Assembly (NCBI RefSeq): GCF_000799165.1
Contig: NZ_JUGF01000002.1
Span: forward strand, 372,001 to 436,000
Source: Methylotenera versatilis 7
GTDB taxonomy: Bacteria; Pseudomonadota; Gammaproteobacteria; Burkholderiales; Methylophilaceae
DNA: 64,000 bases
Direction: 5' to 3'
Position 1 is the first letter of the stretch; every line of letters begins with the position of its first letter. Below, piece by piece: positions 62,940 to 64,000 of this stretch. Under the pieces are notes generated by a model. It searched no databases, was not told the DNA's origin, and worked only from the letters and a program-made list of their open reading frames with translations. The translations under genes and the position numbers were made by a program.

Positions 62940-63868
62940 CCGCGTGGATGATGCGCACTATGTAGCTTTTTCAAACGCTCTCGCGCCACATGCGTATAAA
63001 TCTGTGTAGTCGAAATATCCGAATGCCCCAGTAGCATCTGTACTACACGCAAATCTGCGCCATGATTGAGCAAATGTGTGGCAAATGCGTGGCGTAGCAC
63101 GTGTGGGCTCATGTGCTTAGTAATGCCAGCGATTAATGCATAACGTTTAATTAAGTACCAAAAGGCTTGGCGTGTCATCATTTCTGCGCGATTCGTTACA
63201 AATAGCGCATCGCAAGGCCGCTTCTGCAAAATTTCTGGTCGTGCATATTTTAAATAGCGATCAATCCAATCTGCCGCTTCTTCGCCCATTGGCACCAACC
63301 GCGTTTTACTGCCTTTACCCGTCACGCGCACCACGCCGTCCTGTGTACTAACCTCATTCACATTAACAGTCACCAACTCTGAAACGCGCAGCCCGCTGGC
63401 GTACAACAACTCCAACATCGCCCTATCACGTAAACCGATATGCTGGCTGATGTCAGGCGCATTCAGCAAATCGGTCACTTCTTGTTCATTTAAACTTTTA
63501 GGCAAACTGCGTGGCAATTTGGGTGATTCAATTTGTAGCGTCGGATCTATTCCAATTAAATGTTCACGCAACGCATAACGATAAAACCGCCGCATACTGG
63601 CAATAAGCCTGCTAATACTACGTGGTTTGCTTTGTGGGAATTTAATGGACAGATATTGCTGAATATCCGCTTGGCTAACAGAGAACAATTGAACTTCCTG
63701 CTTGTTCAACCATGCATTAAATTGGCTTAAATCGGCGCGATAGCTTTCCAATGTATTTTTAGATAAGCCATCTTCCAGCCAAAGATGATCAATAAACGTA
63801 TCAATTTGGCTTGTGCCGTTAATCTCTGTCGTACTTTTACCGGCGTTATCGGTAGTGCTATCTATCAA
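62936..63868 (-). CDS. xerD: Tyrosine recombinase XerD
   Basis: This 310-residue recombinase resolves chromosome dimers at dif with XerC and FtsK. The catalytic set is complete: Arg161 (SGLRVSELV), Lys185 (GKGSKTR), His256 and Arg259 (SPHVLRHAFATH), His282 (GHSDIS) and Tyr291 (QIYTHV). The start shown is a TTG; the family start would lie near DTFIDHLWLEDGLSKNT, so a somewhat shorter protein is possible. An N-terminal extension of about 20 polar residues is unusual. A chromosomal XerD and not a phage integrase is indicated by housekeeping neighbours. Confidence 0.94.
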   Translation of the reverse strand: MIDSTTDNAGKSTTEINGTSQIDTFIDHLWLEDGLSKNTLESYRADLSQFNAWLNKQEVQLFSVSQADIQQYLSIKFPQSKPRSISRLIASMRRFYRYALREHLIGIDPTLQIESPKLPRSLPKSLNEQEVTDLLNAPDISQHIGLRDRAMLELLYASGLRVSELVTVNVNEVSTQDGVVRVTGKGSKTRLVPMGEEAADWIDRYLKYARPEILQKRPCDALFVTNRAEMMTRQAFWYLIKRYALIAGITKHMSPHVLRHAFATHLLNHGADLRVVQMLLGHSDISTTQIYTHVARERLKKLHSAHHPRG

Positions 63869-63881
63869 GCCAAGACACCTC

Positions 63882-64000
63882 TCAAGCTAATGTGCCTTTT
63901 TCGACTACTTTTGCTTTTACTGTTTTTGTTTTTTGGCTCTGTTTAATTAAAACGCCTTCATGTTTAAGCAGCCATTTTTTAATTTTAAGTCCATCTTTAT
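63882..64000 (-). CDS. C-terminal end of a probable methylated-DNA--protein-cysteine methyltransferase (partial)
   Basis: The reverse strand is open from the window edge to a TGA at 63882-63884, giving the last ~38 residues. It includes DGLKIKKWLLKHEGVLIKQ and a lysine-rich tail. The WLLKHEG stretch resembles the last helix of O6-methylguanine-DNA methyltransferases (Ogt/MGMT), whose gene is often next to xerD in betaproteobacteria. The active-site PCHR motif would lie outside the window, so the call is tentative. It ends 13 bases before the xerD start. Confidence 0.5.
   Translation of the reverse strand, partial: KDGLKIKKWLLKHEGVLIKQSQKTKTVKAKVVEKGTLA

Noticed and set aside
62936-63868. xerD as a phage or island integrase
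   Set aside because: Length, motifs and housekeeping neighbours (folB, plsY, tsaD) fit chromosomal XerD.

Overview
The window looks like chromosomal DNA of a methylotrophic betaproteobacterium of the Methylophilaceae, most like Methylotenera. This is inferred from gene content and protein character, not from a search. The evidence is a lanthanide-type methanol dehydrogenase (XoxF) with XoxJ and XoxG-like cytochromes, a soluble NAD-linked Mo formate dehydrogenase, a full molybdopterin gene set, and an ordinary rpsU/dnaG/rpoD block.

Layout. 1-6.75 kb (minus strand): NAD-dependent formate dehydrogenase operon fdsGBA-fdhD-fdsD, followed by a molybdate permease gene cut by the window edge. 6.9-11.9 kb (minus): sulfate uptake operon sbp-EAL-cysT-cysW-cysA, with a degenerate EAL-domain gene inside it. 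12.2-16.2 kb (plus): a leader hairpin, a serine acetyltransferase, a family 2A encapsulin shell protein, and a cysteine desulfurase with a ~205-residue N-terminal extension. I read this as a sulfur nanocompartment operon of the SrpI type. 16.2-20.4 kb (minus): a YezD-like protein, an OprP-like porin, a second sulfate-binding protein, a DUF2325 protein and a 1-Cys peroxiredoxin, which look like a sulfur-limitation set. 20.5-24.0 kb (plus): moaA-mobA-mobB-moeA, supplying the cofactor used by the Fds enzyme. 24.1-29.7 kb (plus): tonB, an orphan histidine kinase, bcp, a PIN-PhoH ATPase and lplT. 29.7-35.6 kb (minus): xoxF, xoxJ, two paralogous c-type cytochromes and a type II NADH dehydrogenase. 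35.9-39.9 kb (plus): prolyl aminopeptidase, a YihY-cNMP-domain fusion and a TPR/2OG-oxygenase-like protein. 40.1-44.8 kb: an rpfG / receiver / rpfC operon facing rpfF, i.e. a diffusible-signal-factor (DSF) quorum-sensing locus, followed by fadL. 46.4-50.7 kb (minus): a QseBC-like two-component pair with two PepSY proteins, then a CHASE-GGDEF diguanylate cyclase. 50.9-55.2 kb: a hendecad-repeat lipoprotein, gdhA, a gene-poor stretch with a decayed IS481-like transposase, a fluoride-riboswitch-controlled crcB, and tRNA-Ile(CAU). 55.3-60.4 kb (minus): the macromolecular synthesis cluster rpsU-DUF3144-yqeY-dnaG-rpoD. 60.5-64.0 kb: tsaD, plsY, folB, a DUF2007 protein, xerD, and the end of a probable methylated-DNA methyltransferase.

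How it fits together. XoxF oxidises methanol and passes electrons to the XoxG cytochromes. Formate is oxidised by Fds, which needs bis-MGD made by the mo genes and molybdate imported by Mod. The 7-20 kb block links sulfate import, O-acetylserine synthesis and a desulfurase-loaded protein shell. The RpfF/RpfC/RpfG locus, the GGDEF enzyme and the degenerate EAL protein point to c-di-GMP signalling driven in part by a fatty-acid signal. The most interesting systems are the encapsulin-desulfurase operon and the DSF locus; both belong to known families, but their context here is worth study.
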